The notes under the pieces: model-generated | The model's input: only the letters and a program-made list of their open reading frames with translations | Told to the model about the DNA's origin: nothing | Databases searched by the model: none | Program-made: the position numbers and the translations under genes | Assembly (NCBI GenBank): GCA_011391405.1 | Contig: JAABQQ010000055.1 | Location: 1 to 46,991, forward strand | DNA length: 46,991 nt | Source: Gammaproteobacteria bacterium | GTDB lineage: Bacteria > Pseudomonadota > Gammaproteobacteria > Steroidobacterales > Steroidobacteraceae | Direction of reading: 5' to 3' | Part shown: positions 24,611 to 32,611 of the stretch, in pieces | How positions within the stretch are numbered: the stretch's first letter is position 1 | Layout: each line of letters begins with the position of its first letter

Positions 24611-26557
24611 GTGGAAAACCCCGAACGCAAGATTGGCTACAGCGGCCCCTGGAACGTCGAGGACTCGCTCGACCTCTACGGCGTCAACGCCTGGGGCAAC
24701 GGCTACTTCGGCATCAATGCCGCTGGCCACGCCATCGTCCGTCCCGACTGGACCGAGGGCCGGGAAATCGACCTGCACGAGGTGGTCACCGGTCTCGCCG
24801 CGCGTGATCTGTCCACGCCCGTCGTCGTCCGCTTTTCGGACATCCTGCGGCACCGCCTGACGCGGCTGCGCGACGCGTTCGCCACTGCGATTGCGGAGAA
24901 CGAATACACGAGCCGCTATTGCGCGGTGTTCCCGATCAAGGTCAACCAGCAGCGGCTGGTGGTCGAGGAGATCTACGGCTACGGCCGCGAGTTTGGCTTC
25001 GGCCTCGAGGTGGGCTCCAAGCCCGAGCTGCTCGCCGTGATGGCACTGACCGAAGGCGAGTCCGAGCGCCTGATCATCTGCAACGGCTTCAAGGACGACA
25101 GTTACATCGAGGCCGTGATCCTGGCCGCGAAGCTCGGCCGCACGATCATTCCGGTCGTCGAGAATTTCAGCGAGCTGGCCCTGATCCTCAAGCACGCGAA
25201 GAAGTACGACGTGCGTCCACGCCTCGGCGTGCGCGTGAAGCTCGCGAGCGAAGGCGCCGGACGCTGGCGCGAATCATCGGGCGAGAAGAGCAAGTTCGGC
25301 CTGTTCGTCACCGAAATCCTCGACCTCGTCGGCGTGCTCAAGGAGCACGGCTTAGAAGACTGCCTGCAGCTCGTGCACTGCCACCCTGGCAGCCAGCTGC
25401 AGGACATCCGCCGCGTGAAGGACGCCGTGACGGAGCTTGCGCACGTCTACGCCGAGCTGAAGCAGATGGGCGCCGGCCTGCAGTACATCGACATCGGCGG
25501 CGGACTGGGCGTCGACTACGACGGCAGCCGCACCAATTACGAATCGTCGATGAACTACACGCTCGCCGAATACGCGAGCGACGTGGTCTATCGTATTGCG
25601 AACGTGTGCAATGCCCGTGGCATCGACCACCCGATCATCGTCAGCGAATCCGGCCGCGCGATCGCCGCGCACCACAGCCTGCTGATCTGCGACGTGCTCG
25701 GCAGCTCGCAGCTCGACCGCTTCCGCGTGACGGACGCCGACGAGCAGACGGTCCGCGGCAAGGAAGTCCCGCAGCCGGTGCAGGACCTGCTCGACGCGTA
25801 CCGCTCGGTCTCCGAGCGCCGGCTGGTCGAGTGCTATCACGACGCGCTGCAGGCCCGCGAACAGGCGTTGCAGATGTTCAGCGTCGGTTACCTCGGCCTC
25901 GAGGCCCGCGGCCTGGTCGAGCGGCTGTACTGGGCCACCTGCGCGAAGATCCGTGATCTTTGTCGCAAGCTGGATTCGGTGCCCGAGGAACTCGAAGGCC
26001 TCGAGACGATCCTGAGCGACATCTATTTCTGCAACCTGTCGATCTTCCAGTCGCTGCCCGACAGCTGGGCCATCGACCAGTTGTTCCCGATCATGCCGGT
26101 GCACCGCCTCGACGAGCGCCCGGCCCGCACCGGCGTGCTTGCCGACATCACCTGCGATTCCGACGGCAAGATCGATCACTTCGTCAGCCTGCGCGAAACC
26201 AAGCGCTCGCTCGAGCTGCACGACCTCAAGCCGGACGAGCCGTACTACATCGCGTTCTTCCTCGTCGGCGCCTACCAGGAAACGCTCGGCGACCTGCACA
26301 ACCTCTTCGGCGACACGCACGTGGTGCACATCAAGCTGCACGACGAGGGCGGCTGGTGGATCGAGGAAACCGTGAAGGGAGATTCGGCGACCGAGGTGCT
26401 GCGCTACATGCAGTACGACGTCGAGCGGCTCGTGCCGCAGTTCGCGCGCGACTGCGAACGCGCCGTGCGCGAGGGCCGCATCACGCTGCCGGAGAGCCAG
26501 GCGATGCGGCGGTTCTACGAAGCCGAACTCGCCGGCTACACGTACCTCGAACCCTAG
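24611..26557 (+). CDS. speA: Biosynthetic arginine decarboxylase SpeA
   Basis: A 648-residue PLP enzyme converting arginine to agmatine, the entry to putrescine. The PLP lysine lies in VFPIKVNQQ near residue 110. Other family signatures are LEVGSKPELLAV, LGVRVKL, LVHCHPGSQ and the phosphate-binding IDIGGGLGVDYDGS, with the C-terminal active-site part near LPDSWAIDQLFPI. Length matches the 630-660 of the family. The start is GTG; an ATG alternative is not present close by, and the ribosome site (GGAAC) is weak, which may point to low or controlled translation. Its TAG shares the bases CTAG with the stop of the opposing exporter gene. Confidence 0.96.
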   Translation: MENPERKIGYSGPWNVEDSLDLYGVNAWGNGYFGINAAGHAIVRPDWTEGREIDLHEVVTGLAARDLSTPVVVRFSDILRHRLTRLRDAFATAIAENEYTSRYCAVFPIKVNQQRLVVEEIYGYGREFGFGLEVGSKPELLAVMALTEGESERLIICNGFKDDSYIEAVILAAKLGRTIIPVVENFSELALILKHAKKYDVRPRLGVRVKLASEGAGRWRESSGEKSKFGLFVTEILDLVGVLKEHGLEDCLQLVHCHPGSQLQDIRRVKDAVTELAHVYAELKQMGAGLQYIDIGGGLGVDYDGSRTNYESSMNYTLAEYASDVVYRIANVCNARGIDHPIIVSESGRAIAAHHSLLICDVLGSSQLDRFRVTDADEQTVRGKEVPQPVQDLLDAYRSVSERRLVECYHDALQAREQALQMFSVGYLGLEARGLVERLYWATCAKIRDLCRKLDSVPEELEGLETILSDIYFCNLSIFQSLPDSWAIDQLFPIMPVHRLDERPARTGVLADITCDSDGKIDHFVSLRETKRSLELHDLKPDEPYYIAFFLVGAYQETLGDLHNLFGDTHVVHIKLHDEGGWWIEETVKGDSATEVLRYMQYDVERLVPQFARDCERAVREGRITLPESQAMRRFYEAELAGYTYLEP

Positions 26558-27129
26558 CCGAGCGAGCCGAACCCGAGCAGGACGGAGACGCCAAGCGCGA
26601 GGAAGATCGCGGCGGCGATCCGATGCACGATGTGCATCGGCAGTTTCTTCGCGGCCACTTCGCCGAGCAGCACGGCCGGAACGTTCGCCAGCATCATGCC
26701 GAGCGTCGTACCCATGACGACCGCGAACAGCGAGCTGTACTTCGCGGCCAGCGCAACGGTCGCGATCTGCGTCTTGTCGCCCATCTCGAGCAGGAAGAAC
26801 GCGATCAACGTGGTGACGAATACGCCGAACCGGGGAGCGGCGTCTTGCTTGTCATCGTCGTCGTACTGGTCGGGCACGAGCGTCCAGGCCGCCATCGCAA
26901 TGAACGACAGGCCGAGGATCCAGCGCATCGCCGTCGGCCCGACCAGCGCCGAGATCCATGCACCTGCCGCACCGGCCACCGCGTGGTTGACCACCGTCGC
27001 GACCAGGATGCCGAGGATGATGGGAATCGGTTTGCGGAATTTCGCAGCGAGCACGAGCGCGAGCAGCTGCGTCTTGTCACCGATCTCGGCAAGAGCAACG
27101 ACACCGGTCGAGACGAGAAAGGCTTCCAT
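26554..27129 (-). CDS. GDT1/TMEM165 (UPF0016) family cation exporter
   Basis: A 191-residue membrane protein with two inverted halves each carrying the signature E-x-G-D-K-T-Q: AEIGDKTQLLALVLA at residue 14 and LEMGDKTQIATVALA near residue 114. Six hydrophobic helices and a central acidic loop (DQYDDDDKQD) complete the family picture. Bacterial members such as MneA export Mn2+, and eukaryotic ones move Ca2+/Mn2+/H+. I examined the 5' region for a yybP-ykoY manganese riboswitch and did not recognise one. Convergent with speA with a four-base overlap. Confidence 0.93.
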   Translation of the reverse strand: MEAFLVSTGVVALAEIGDKTQLLALVLAAKFRKPIPIILGILVATVVNHAVAGAAGAWISALVGPTAMRWILGLSFIAMAAWTLVPDQYDDDDKQDAAPRFGVFVTTLIAFFLLEMGDKTQIATVALAAKYSSLFAVVMGTTLGMMLANVPAVLLGEVAAKKLPMHIVHRIAAAIFLALGVSVLLGFGSLG

Positions 27130-27327
27130 GGTCTGGGCTCAAGCGAAGACGGCGGCGGACCTTAGCACCGCGCCAGACAGGACCGCCATGCGCATGGACA
27201 CCGGATCCGGGTGCGGGACACTGCGTGGCTTGCAGCGCAAGTCATTGAACATTCACGAGCATTTAACAGGGCCGTCATGGGCTGGCGGTGCAATGTCGCC
27301 CTGTCACACCACACGGCGTCACCCACG

Positions 27328-27510
27328 ATGCTCGAAGAAGCTCTCGATCCGCGACCGTCCCTGCCACTCGAGTTCGCTCGCATATTGACTGGATCTGCAG
27401 CGATCCCGGCCGTCTCGGTCGATACGCTCGCGCAAATCTGGAACGACGACGCGTCGTTCTGGAGCAACCTGCGCACCCTGGAGTACTGGACCGACCGCGC
27501 CCGTCGCTGA
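27328..27510 (+). CDS. Possible small hypothetical protein
   Basis: A 60-residue frame beginning MLEEALDPRPSLPLEFARIL and ending TLEYWTDRARR. Third codon positions are GC-rich, especially in the second half, and the composition (amphipathic, two Trp) is protein-like. No ribosome site is evident and I do not recognise it. The open frame extends upstream to 27211, but that part looks random. It could equally be a chance frame within a long leader. Confidence 0.35.
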   Translation: MLEEALDPRPSLPLEFARILTGSAAIPAVSVDTLAQIWNDDASFWSNLRTLEYWTDRARR

Positions 27511-28113
27511 TCCCGGTCCGGCCGGGTCCTCGCCTCACGACGGGTATCCGACACCATTTTTTTGCGCTGCATCAACGATTTAGGTTGCAGCGTCCCTGAT
27601 CTGCAAGTACATTCGGCGCTGGTCAAAGTTTGACCAACGAGCGCCCAGCGCGAAAACGGCACCGAGACGCAATCGAACAACGAGCCGAGTTCCGAGGATT
27701 CAATCCTTCGCTTCGCCTGGTGCCGACCATTCCATGACGACCCTGCCCATGGGCTCAATGCCCCTCCCAACCCCGGTCCGGCTTGCTGCCGTTAGACCTT
27801 GGTCTGGACGTGCGCGCGGGTCGTCTTGGCCGGCCTGTGCCGGGCCTGCTGGGATCGATTTCAGGGGGGTGTGGTAGCATGCGTCGCGATCGTTGCCCGT
27901 ACGTGTCTTGCAGAGCGCCAGTCGGCGCCTCTAGTTTCGAGCCGAAACGTCTTCGATCAGTGACAGGAAACGTCGCTGGAGCGCCTGCTGGATCAGCCAG
28001 GCGACACGAATGACTCACGGCTGCGAGCCCCTGTTTGAATGAGTGTTGAGTAGTGCCGGCCAGGCAATGACGCCCGTGGTCCGGTTTGATGTGTTACTTC
28101 TGAGGATGTTCGA
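27511..28113 (+). other. 600-base intergenic region upstream of the RRM gene
   Basis: No convincing gene is seen here. It holds a 17-base palindrome at 27620-27636, an inverted repeat CGCTGCA/TGCAGCG at 27565-27592, and two small hairpins close together. These are GCGCC/GGCGC at 27915-27928 and TTTCG/CGAAA at 27935-27947. GAGGA at 28102 is the ribosome site of the RRM gene. The G+C is lower than in neighbouring genes at least up to 27720. A long structured leader or an unrecognised small RNA is possible. Confidence 0.5.
27620..27636. promoter_or_regulatory. 17-base perfect palindrome, possible operator
   Basis: TGGTCAAA, one central base, TTTGACCA: eight-base arms with perfect symmetry in non-coding DNA. 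The size and symmetry suit a dimeric repressor site. No regulator gene is adjacent, and the site is nearly 480 bases from the RRM start, so the target is unclear. Confidence 0.35.
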
Positions 28114-28503
28114 ATGACCAAGATTTACGTGGGCAACCTGCCTTTCACAGCGACGGAACCTGACGTGCGCGAGCTTTTCGCCCAGCACGGCACCGTCGAA
28201 TCCGTTGCCCTCCCGACTGACCGCGAGACCGGCCGGCCGCGCGGCTTCGGCTTCGTCGAAATGCCGCAGGCTGATGCCCAGCGCGCCATGCAGGCGCTCA
28301 ACGGCTTCAACATGGGCGGTCGTCCCCTGCGCGTCAATGAAGCGCAGGATCGTCCCCGCACCGGCGGCGGTGGTGGTGGCGGCGGCGGTCGTCCGGGTGG
28401 CGGTGGCCGTCCGGGCGGCGGTGGCGGCGGCTACGGCGGTGGTGGCGGCGGTGGCGGCGGCTACGGCGGCGGCGGTGGTGGCGGCGGTCAGCGCCGCTGG
28501 TAA
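28114..28503 (+). CDS. RRM RNA-binding protein with Gly-rich tail
   Basis: A 129-residue protein with one RNA-recognition motif at residues 1-80: RNP2 is KIYVGNLPF and RNP1 is RGFGFVEM, both with the aromatic residues that stack on RNA. Residues 83-129 are nearly all Gly with scattered Tyr, Arg and Pro, a disordered tail as in plant and cyanobacterial Gly-rich RNA-binding proteins. Bacterial members are often induced by cold and bind RNA non-specifically; that is family knowledge, not shown here. GAGGA precedes the ATG. A long non-coding stretch upstream may be its leader, and a strong hairpin follows. Confidence 0.95.
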   Translation: MTKIYVGNLPFTATEPDVRELFAQHGTVESVALPTDRETGRPRGFGFVEMPQADAQRAMQALNGFNMGGRPLRVNEAQDRPRTGGGGGGGGGRPGGGGRPGGGGGGYGGGGGGGGGYGGGGGGGGQRRW

Positions 28504-28558
28504 CCCCGTTCGGGACTGAGGCCTGAAGCCCGGTCCCGGCCGAACCAGCAAGCCTGAT

Positions 28559-28588
28559 GAAGGCCGCAGCCTGCGGGTTGCGGCCTTC
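28559..28588 (+). terminator. Terminator hairpin between RRM gene and helicase gene
   Basis: A ten-base-pair perfect stem, GAAGGCCGCA/TGCGGCCTTC, with a ten-base loop, followed by TCTTGCTT. It lies 55 bases after the RRM stop and only seven bases before the opposing helicase stop, so it may serve both genes, though the T-rich tail favours the plus strand. Confidence 0.7.
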
Positions 28589-28594
28589 TCTTGC

Positions 28595-30685
28595 TTACCA
28601 CATGTCCCGCAAGCGGTTCGCGACGTCGATGCGCGGCCCCTCGGCTGCCTTGCGTGCGCCGAATCCTTCCTTCGTTTCCCCGGCGGTCACCCGCTGGAAT
28701 CCCTTCATGACCGACTCGGTCAGGAATCGACTGCGCGCGCCATGCACGTAGCGGTCACCCATGCCTTGCTGTTGCGTGACGTAGAAGCGCACGGGAGCGA
28801 TCAATCGCAGCTCGGTGCGGGCCCGCGTCATCGCCACGTAGAGCAGGCGGCGCTCCTCCTCCAGTAATTCGGCCCGGCCGGCAGCGAACTCCGACGGGAA
28901 CGTCCCGTCGGTGACGTTCAGCACGTGCACCGACTCCCACTCCTGTCCTTTCGCGGAATGCACCGTCGACAGCACGAGGTAGTCCTCGTCGAGCAGCGGA
29001 TCACCCGCGAGGTCACCCGTTGCCTGCGGCGGGTCGAGCGTGAGTTCGGTGACGAACGATTCGCGCGTGACGTGCTGCTGGCTCAAGCGCTCGAGCTGGT
29101 CGAGATCGCCGCGCCGCGCATGCGCCGCCTCGTACAGGCGCTCGAGCTGCGGTTCGTACCATTGCCGCACGCGTCCCACCTGGCCTTCCCATGGCGCATT
29201 TTCCGCGCCGATGTCGGCCAGCAACCGGGTGAGCGGGCCCCAGGTCTCGCGCGTAGTCAGCGGCACCGGATGCACCGCCAGCGCCTGCCACGCGAACCCG
29301 GAAGCTTCGAACGCTTCGCAAGCGCGCTGCGCATTGGCGGGACCCATGCCGGGCAGCAACTGCAGCACCCTGAAGGCCGCGATGCGGTTACGCGGGTTGT
29401 CGGCCCAGCGCAGCAGCGCGAGCAGGTCCTTCACGTGCGCAGCTTCGAGGAACTTGAGGCCGCCGTACTTCACGTACGGGATGTTCCTGCGCATGAGCTC
29501 GAGTTCGAGCACGTCGCTGTGATCGGCGTTGCGGAACAGCACCGCCTGGCGACGCAGGTCGACGCCATGCTCACGCGCCTCGAGCACGCAGTCGGCGACG
29601 AAGATCGCCTGTGCCTGTTCGTCCAGCACCGTCACGTACTGCGGCAACGCGCCCGGGCCGCGCACGCTGTGCAGGTGCTTGCGGTATTGCCGGCCACCTT
29701 CGGCCATCAGCGCGTTGGCGGCGTCGAGCACGGGCTGCGTCGAACGATAGTTTTCCTCGAGCGTGACGACGCGCGCGGGTGGCGTGAAGCGCTGCGGGAA
29801 CTGCAGGATGTTCTCGATCGAGGCGGCACGGAACGAATAGATGGACTGCGCGTCGTCGCCGACGACGGTGAGTCCGGCGCCGTCGGGCTTGAGCCGCAGC
29901 AGGATCTCGGCCTGCACGACGTTGGTGTCCTGGTATTCATCGACCAGCACATGGTCGAAACGCGCGCCGATTTCGGCGGCCAGTGCCGGATCGGCCGTCA
30001 TCACGTGCCAGTAGAGCAGCAGGTCGTCGTAATCGAGCACCTGCTGTTCGAGCTTGGCCTCGACGTAGGCGCGGCAGAGCGCGGTGAGCTGCTCTTCCCA
30101 GTCCAGGCACCACGGGTACGCCGTCTCCAGCGTGTGCCGCAGCGGCCGCTGCGTGTTGACGCGATGCGAGTAGAGCCCTAAGCACGTGTCCTTGCGCGGG
30201 AATCGCTTCACCGTCTTCGAGAAGCCGAGCCGGTGACGCACGACGTCCATGAGGTCCGCGGCGTCCCCGCGGTCCAGCACGCTGAAGCCGGGATCGAGAC
30301 CGAGCCGCGGCGCGTATTCGCGGATCAGGCGATTGCCGATCGAGTGGAACGTGCCGGACCACGGCAGGCGCAGGTGGTCGGGGACGCGGGTCGTCGAATT
30401 GGCCTGGGCCGCGAGCGCCTCGGCCATGACTTTCTGCGCGCGTCGGGTCATTTCGAGCGCGGCCCGGCGCGTGAAAGTGAGCAGCAGCATGCGCTCGGGC
30501 GGCACGCCAGCAAGCAGCAGGCGCGCGACCCGGTGCGCCAGCGTGCTGGTCTTGCCCGTACCCGCCCCGGCGATGACGAGCAAGGGCGCGGCTTGAATGC
30601 CACCACCACCGCGAGGCTCGCCATGCATCACCGCGACGCGTTGCGCGGCATTGAGCGTGGCGAAGGCGGAGTTCGTGCTGGACAT
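28595..30685 (-). CDS. UvrD/Rep-family ATP-dependent DNA helicase
   Basis: A 696-residue superfamily 1A helicase with all motifs in order. They are AGAGTGKTSTL (Walker A, near residue 38), LTFTRRAALEM (Ia), LVDEYQDTN (II), VVGDDAQSIYSFR (III), EENYRST (IV), STVHSAKGQEWESVHV (V) and RLLYVAMTRAR (VI). It is somewhat shorter than UvrD or PcrA (about 720) and ends soon after motif VI without the C-terminal extension that binds UvrB or RNA polymerase. It may be a UvrD/Rep paralogue rather than the housekeeping enzyme. A GGGGTTA array lies 50 bases upstream of its start. Confidence 0.93.
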   Translation of the reverse strand: MSSTNSAFATLNAAQRVAVMHGEPRGGGGIQAAPLLVIAGAGTGKTSTLAHRVARLLLAGVPPERMLLLTFTRRAALEMTRRAQKVMAEALAAQANSTTRVPDHLRLPWSGTFHSIGNRLIREYAPRLGLDPGFSVLDRGDAADLMDVVRHRLGFSKTVKRFPRKDTCLGLYSHRVNTQRPLRHTLETAYPWCLDWEEQLTALCRAYVEAKLEQQVLDYDDLLLYWHVMTADPALAAEIGARFDHVLVDEYQDTNVVQAEILLRLKPDGAGLTVVGDDAQSIYSFRAASIENILQFPQRFTPPARVVTLEENYRSTQPVLDAANALMAEGGRQYRKHLHSVRGPGALPQYVTVLDEQAQAIFVADCVLEAREHGVDLRRQAVLFRNADHSDVLELELMRRNIPYVKYGGLKFLEAAHVKDLLALLRWADNPRNRIAAFRVLQLLPGMGPANAQRACEAFEASGFAWQALAVHPVPLTTRETWGPLTRLLADIGAENAPWEGQVGRVRQWYEPQLERLYEAAHARRGDLDQLERLSQQHVTRESFVTELTLDPPQATGDLAGDPLLDEDYLVLSTVHSAKGQEWESVHVLNVTDGTFPSEFAAGRAELLEEERRLLYVAMTRARTELRLIAPVRFYVTQQQGMGDRYVHGARSRFLTESVMKGFQRVTAGETKEGFGARKAAEGPRIDVANRLRDMW

Positions 30686-30735
30686 GGCAGGCGGTCACTA
30701 TAGGCAGCAGCTGTATGGATATCCAGTACCAGGGA

Positions 30736-30763
30736 GGGGTTAGGGGTTAGGGGTTAGGGGTTA
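30736..30763 (+). repeat. Four tandem GGGGTTA units with G-quadruplex potential
   Basis: Exactly four head-to-tail copies of GGGGTTA, giving four G4 tracts separated by TTA loops, preceded by another GGG at 30732. It lies between the divergent helicase gene and the small membrane protein gene. Such a sequence can form an intramolecular quadruplex; that it does so in the cell is inference. Confidence 0.9.
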
Positions 30764-30816
30764 GTAAGATGCTGATCCCAGGGGGTTGGCCTGAAACACA
30801 AAAGGCTGAGAACAAA

Positions 30817-31245
30817 ATGGCGAAAGGGAACAGCGACGAATTCGACATCGGCAGCGTCGTCATGCGCGTGGTGTTTTCACTGGCGATCGTGTTCCTGACG
30901 TTCAACCCGACCGGGCACTCGTACTACCACTGGTTGCAGCAGAACCTGACGCCGGTCCAGCCGGTGGTCGTGATCGCCGGCATCCTGTTGCTCGGCGCCT
31001 GGCTGTTCTTCATCCGTTCGACGTTCTCGTCGATGGGCACCCTCGGTGTCGTGCTGCTGCTCGCGCTGTTCGCCGCGATCGTGTGGTGGATGGTCGCGCG
31101 AGGCTGGCTCTCCACTGCCGACAAGTCGACGATGGCCTGGGTGGTGCTGACCTGCCTCGGCCTGCTGCTCGGCATCGGCATGTCGTGGGCGCACATCCGC
31201 GCACGCATTTCCGGCCAGGCGTCCGTCGACCGCGTCGACCAGTAG
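30817..31245 (+). CDS. Small four-helix membrane protein (DUF6524-like)
   Basis: A 142-residue integral membrane protein. Hydrophobic segments lie near residues 14-30, 47-65, 70-92 and 103-122, and the short text FLTFNPTGHSYYHWL after the first is the most recognisable part. I associate that pattern with DUF6524, from memory. No function is known. The chosen ATG (MAKGNSDEFD) has a weak AG-rich ribosome site; an ATG 16 codons upstream abuts the GGGGTTA array and is less likely. The following AhpD-like gene starts 29 bases later and may be cotranscribed. Confidence 0.75.
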   Translation: MAKGNSDEFDIGSVVMRVVFSLAIVFLTFNPTGHSYYHWLQQNLTPVQPVVVIAGILLLGAWLFFIRSTFSSMGTLGVVLLLALFAAIVWWMVARGWLSTADKSTMAWVVLTCLGLLLGIGMSWAHIRARISGQASVDRVDQ

Positions 31246-31274
31246 CCGTTGTCGCCAGCACGGAAGGAGACCCG

Positions 31275-31886
31275 ATGAGCAACGACGCACCGCAGGCGGA
31301 CCGATACCCGTCACAGCCGTCGCACGTGACGGCGCTCGACCTGCCGTTGCCACCGCGCGAGTCACTGCCGCCCGACCTGCAGAAGTACTTCCGCATGTGC
31401 GACGAGAAGATCGGCTTCCTGCCGAACGTGCTCGCCGCCTACACTTTCGACGAGAAGAAGTTGCGCGCGTTCATCGGCTTCTACAACGAACTGATGCTCG
31501 AGGACTCGCCGCTGAGCAAGCTCGAGCGCGAAATGATCGCGGTGGTCGTCTCGTCGGCCAATCGCTGTTACTACTGCCAGGTGGCGCACGGGCAGGCGGT
31601 GCGCGAACTTTCGGGCGACCCAGGGCTAGGCGAGTTGCTGGTCATGAACTACCGCTCGGCCGCGCTGACGCCGCGGCAGCGGGCGATGCTCGACTTCGCG
31701 CACAAGATGACCGTGACGCCCGCAGAGATCGTCGACGACGATCGTGCCGCACTGCGTGACGCGGGGTTCGACGATCGCTCGATCTGGGACATTGCCTCGG
31801 TGGCTGCATTCTTCAACCTGTCGAACCGGATGGCGACCGCGGTCGACATGATGCCGAACCTCGAATATCACGCGAAGAGCCGCTGA
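31275..31886 (+). CDS. Carboxymuconolactone decarboxylase/AhpD-family peroxidase-related protein
   Basis: A 203-residue protein of the AhpD-like fold. The redox pair is in ANRCYYCQVAHG near residue 100, matching the CxxC-x3-H site of peroxidase-related enzymes. The helix EREMIAVVVSSAN before it and TPRQRAMLDFAHKMT after it are typical. The second half includes SVAAFFNLSNRMATAVDMMPN, a common ending for this subgroup. It probably handles alkyl hydroperoxides or acts as a thiol oxidoreductase. A good AAGGAGA site precedes the ATG, overruling longer upstream frames. Confidence 0.92.
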   Translation: MSNDAPQADRYPSQPSHVTALDLPLPPRESLPPDLQKYFRMCDEKIGFLPNVLAAYTFDEKKLRAFIGFYNELMLEDSPLSKLEREMIAVVVSSANRCYYCQVAHGQAVRELSGDPGLGELLVMNYRSAALTPRQRAMLDFAHKMTVTPAEIVDDDRAALRDAGFDDRSIWDIASVAAFFNLSNRMATAVDMMPNLEYHAKSR

Positions 31887-32035
31887 CCGACCGGCGGCTG
31901 TCACGTGCGACGCTGGATAACTCCAGGCTGGTCCTGCAGTCGAGGCCATGCCGTCGACGGCAATGCCGGCCCGCTTGAAGGCGAGCCTGCAGCAGGCCTA
32001 ACATGCCTGATTATCGCCGCACCAGGAGAGTCTTC

Positions 32036-32611
32036 GTGAACCAGCGACATTTCCATCAACGCCTGCTGCTTGCCTGCTCGCTGTTGAGCCTGCTCGTGGT
32101 CGCTGGCTGTGCCTCTGGTCCGACGATTCGCAGCAACGTCGATCCAGGCGTCGATTTCAAGAGCTTCCGCACGTTCGGCTTCATCGAGCCGCTCGCCACC
32201 GATCGCGCGGGTTACCAGTCGCTGATTTCGCAGCAGCTGGTGGCCTCGGCTGAACGCGAGCTGGTGGCCCGAGGCCTGCAGCGCACGGACACCAGTCCTG
32301 ACCTGCTGGTGAATTTCAGCGCCGATCTCGATCAGCGTCTTCGTGTCACGCAGACGCCGGCAGTCCGCTCACGCAACTTCAATAGCCACCGGCGGGGCTT
32401 TTACAGCACCTGGCCGATGTACCAGCAGACCGAGATCCGCCAGTACACGAAGGGCACGCTGGGGATCGACATAGTCGACGCCGCCCGACGGCAGCTGGTA
32501 TGGGAAGGCTTCGCCCTCGGCCGGGTTACGCAGCGGACGACGGACAACCTCGGGCCCGTGCTCGATGCGGCGGTCGTGGATATTTTCAGCAGTTTCCCGC
32601 TGCAGCCCTAG
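32036..32611 (+). CDS. DUF4136 lipoprotein
   Basis: About 191 residues from a GTG with AGGAGAG seven bases ahead. The signal peptide (LLLACSLLSLLVVAGC) ends in lipobox VAGC. The domain is typical DUF4136: VDFKSFRTFGFIEPL after the lipid anchor, RELVARGLQRTDTSPDLLVNF in the middle, and YTKGTLGIDIVDAARRQLVWEG near the end. An ATG at 32003 would add 11 residues before the signal and lacks a ribosome site. Function is unknown; it is presumably outer-membrane anchored. Its TAG shares CTAG with the opposing dehydrogenase stop. Confidence 0.9.
   Translation: MNQRHFHQRLLLACSLLSLLVVAGCASGPTIRSNVDPGVDFKSFRTFGFIEPLATDRAGYQSLISQQLVASAERELVARGLQRTDTSPDLLVNFSADLDQRLRVTQTPAVRSRNFNSHRRGFYSTWPMYQQTEIRQYTKGTLGIDIVDAARRQLVWEGFALGRVTQRTTDNLGPVLDAAVVDIFSSFPLQP

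Noticed and set aside
27130-27327. yybP-ykoY manganese riboswitch ahead of the GDT1-family gene
   Set aside because: I looked for its conserved core sequences and stems on the minus strand and could not find them.
27565-27592. Inverted repeat CGCTGCA/TGCAGCG as a terminator
   Set aside because: The T-run is on the 5' side of the stem in the plus direction, so neither strand has the stem followed by T residues.
28366-28500. Short GGC/GGT tandem repeat in the RRM gene
   Set aside because: It encodes the usual Gly-rich tail; useful only as a slippage-prone site.
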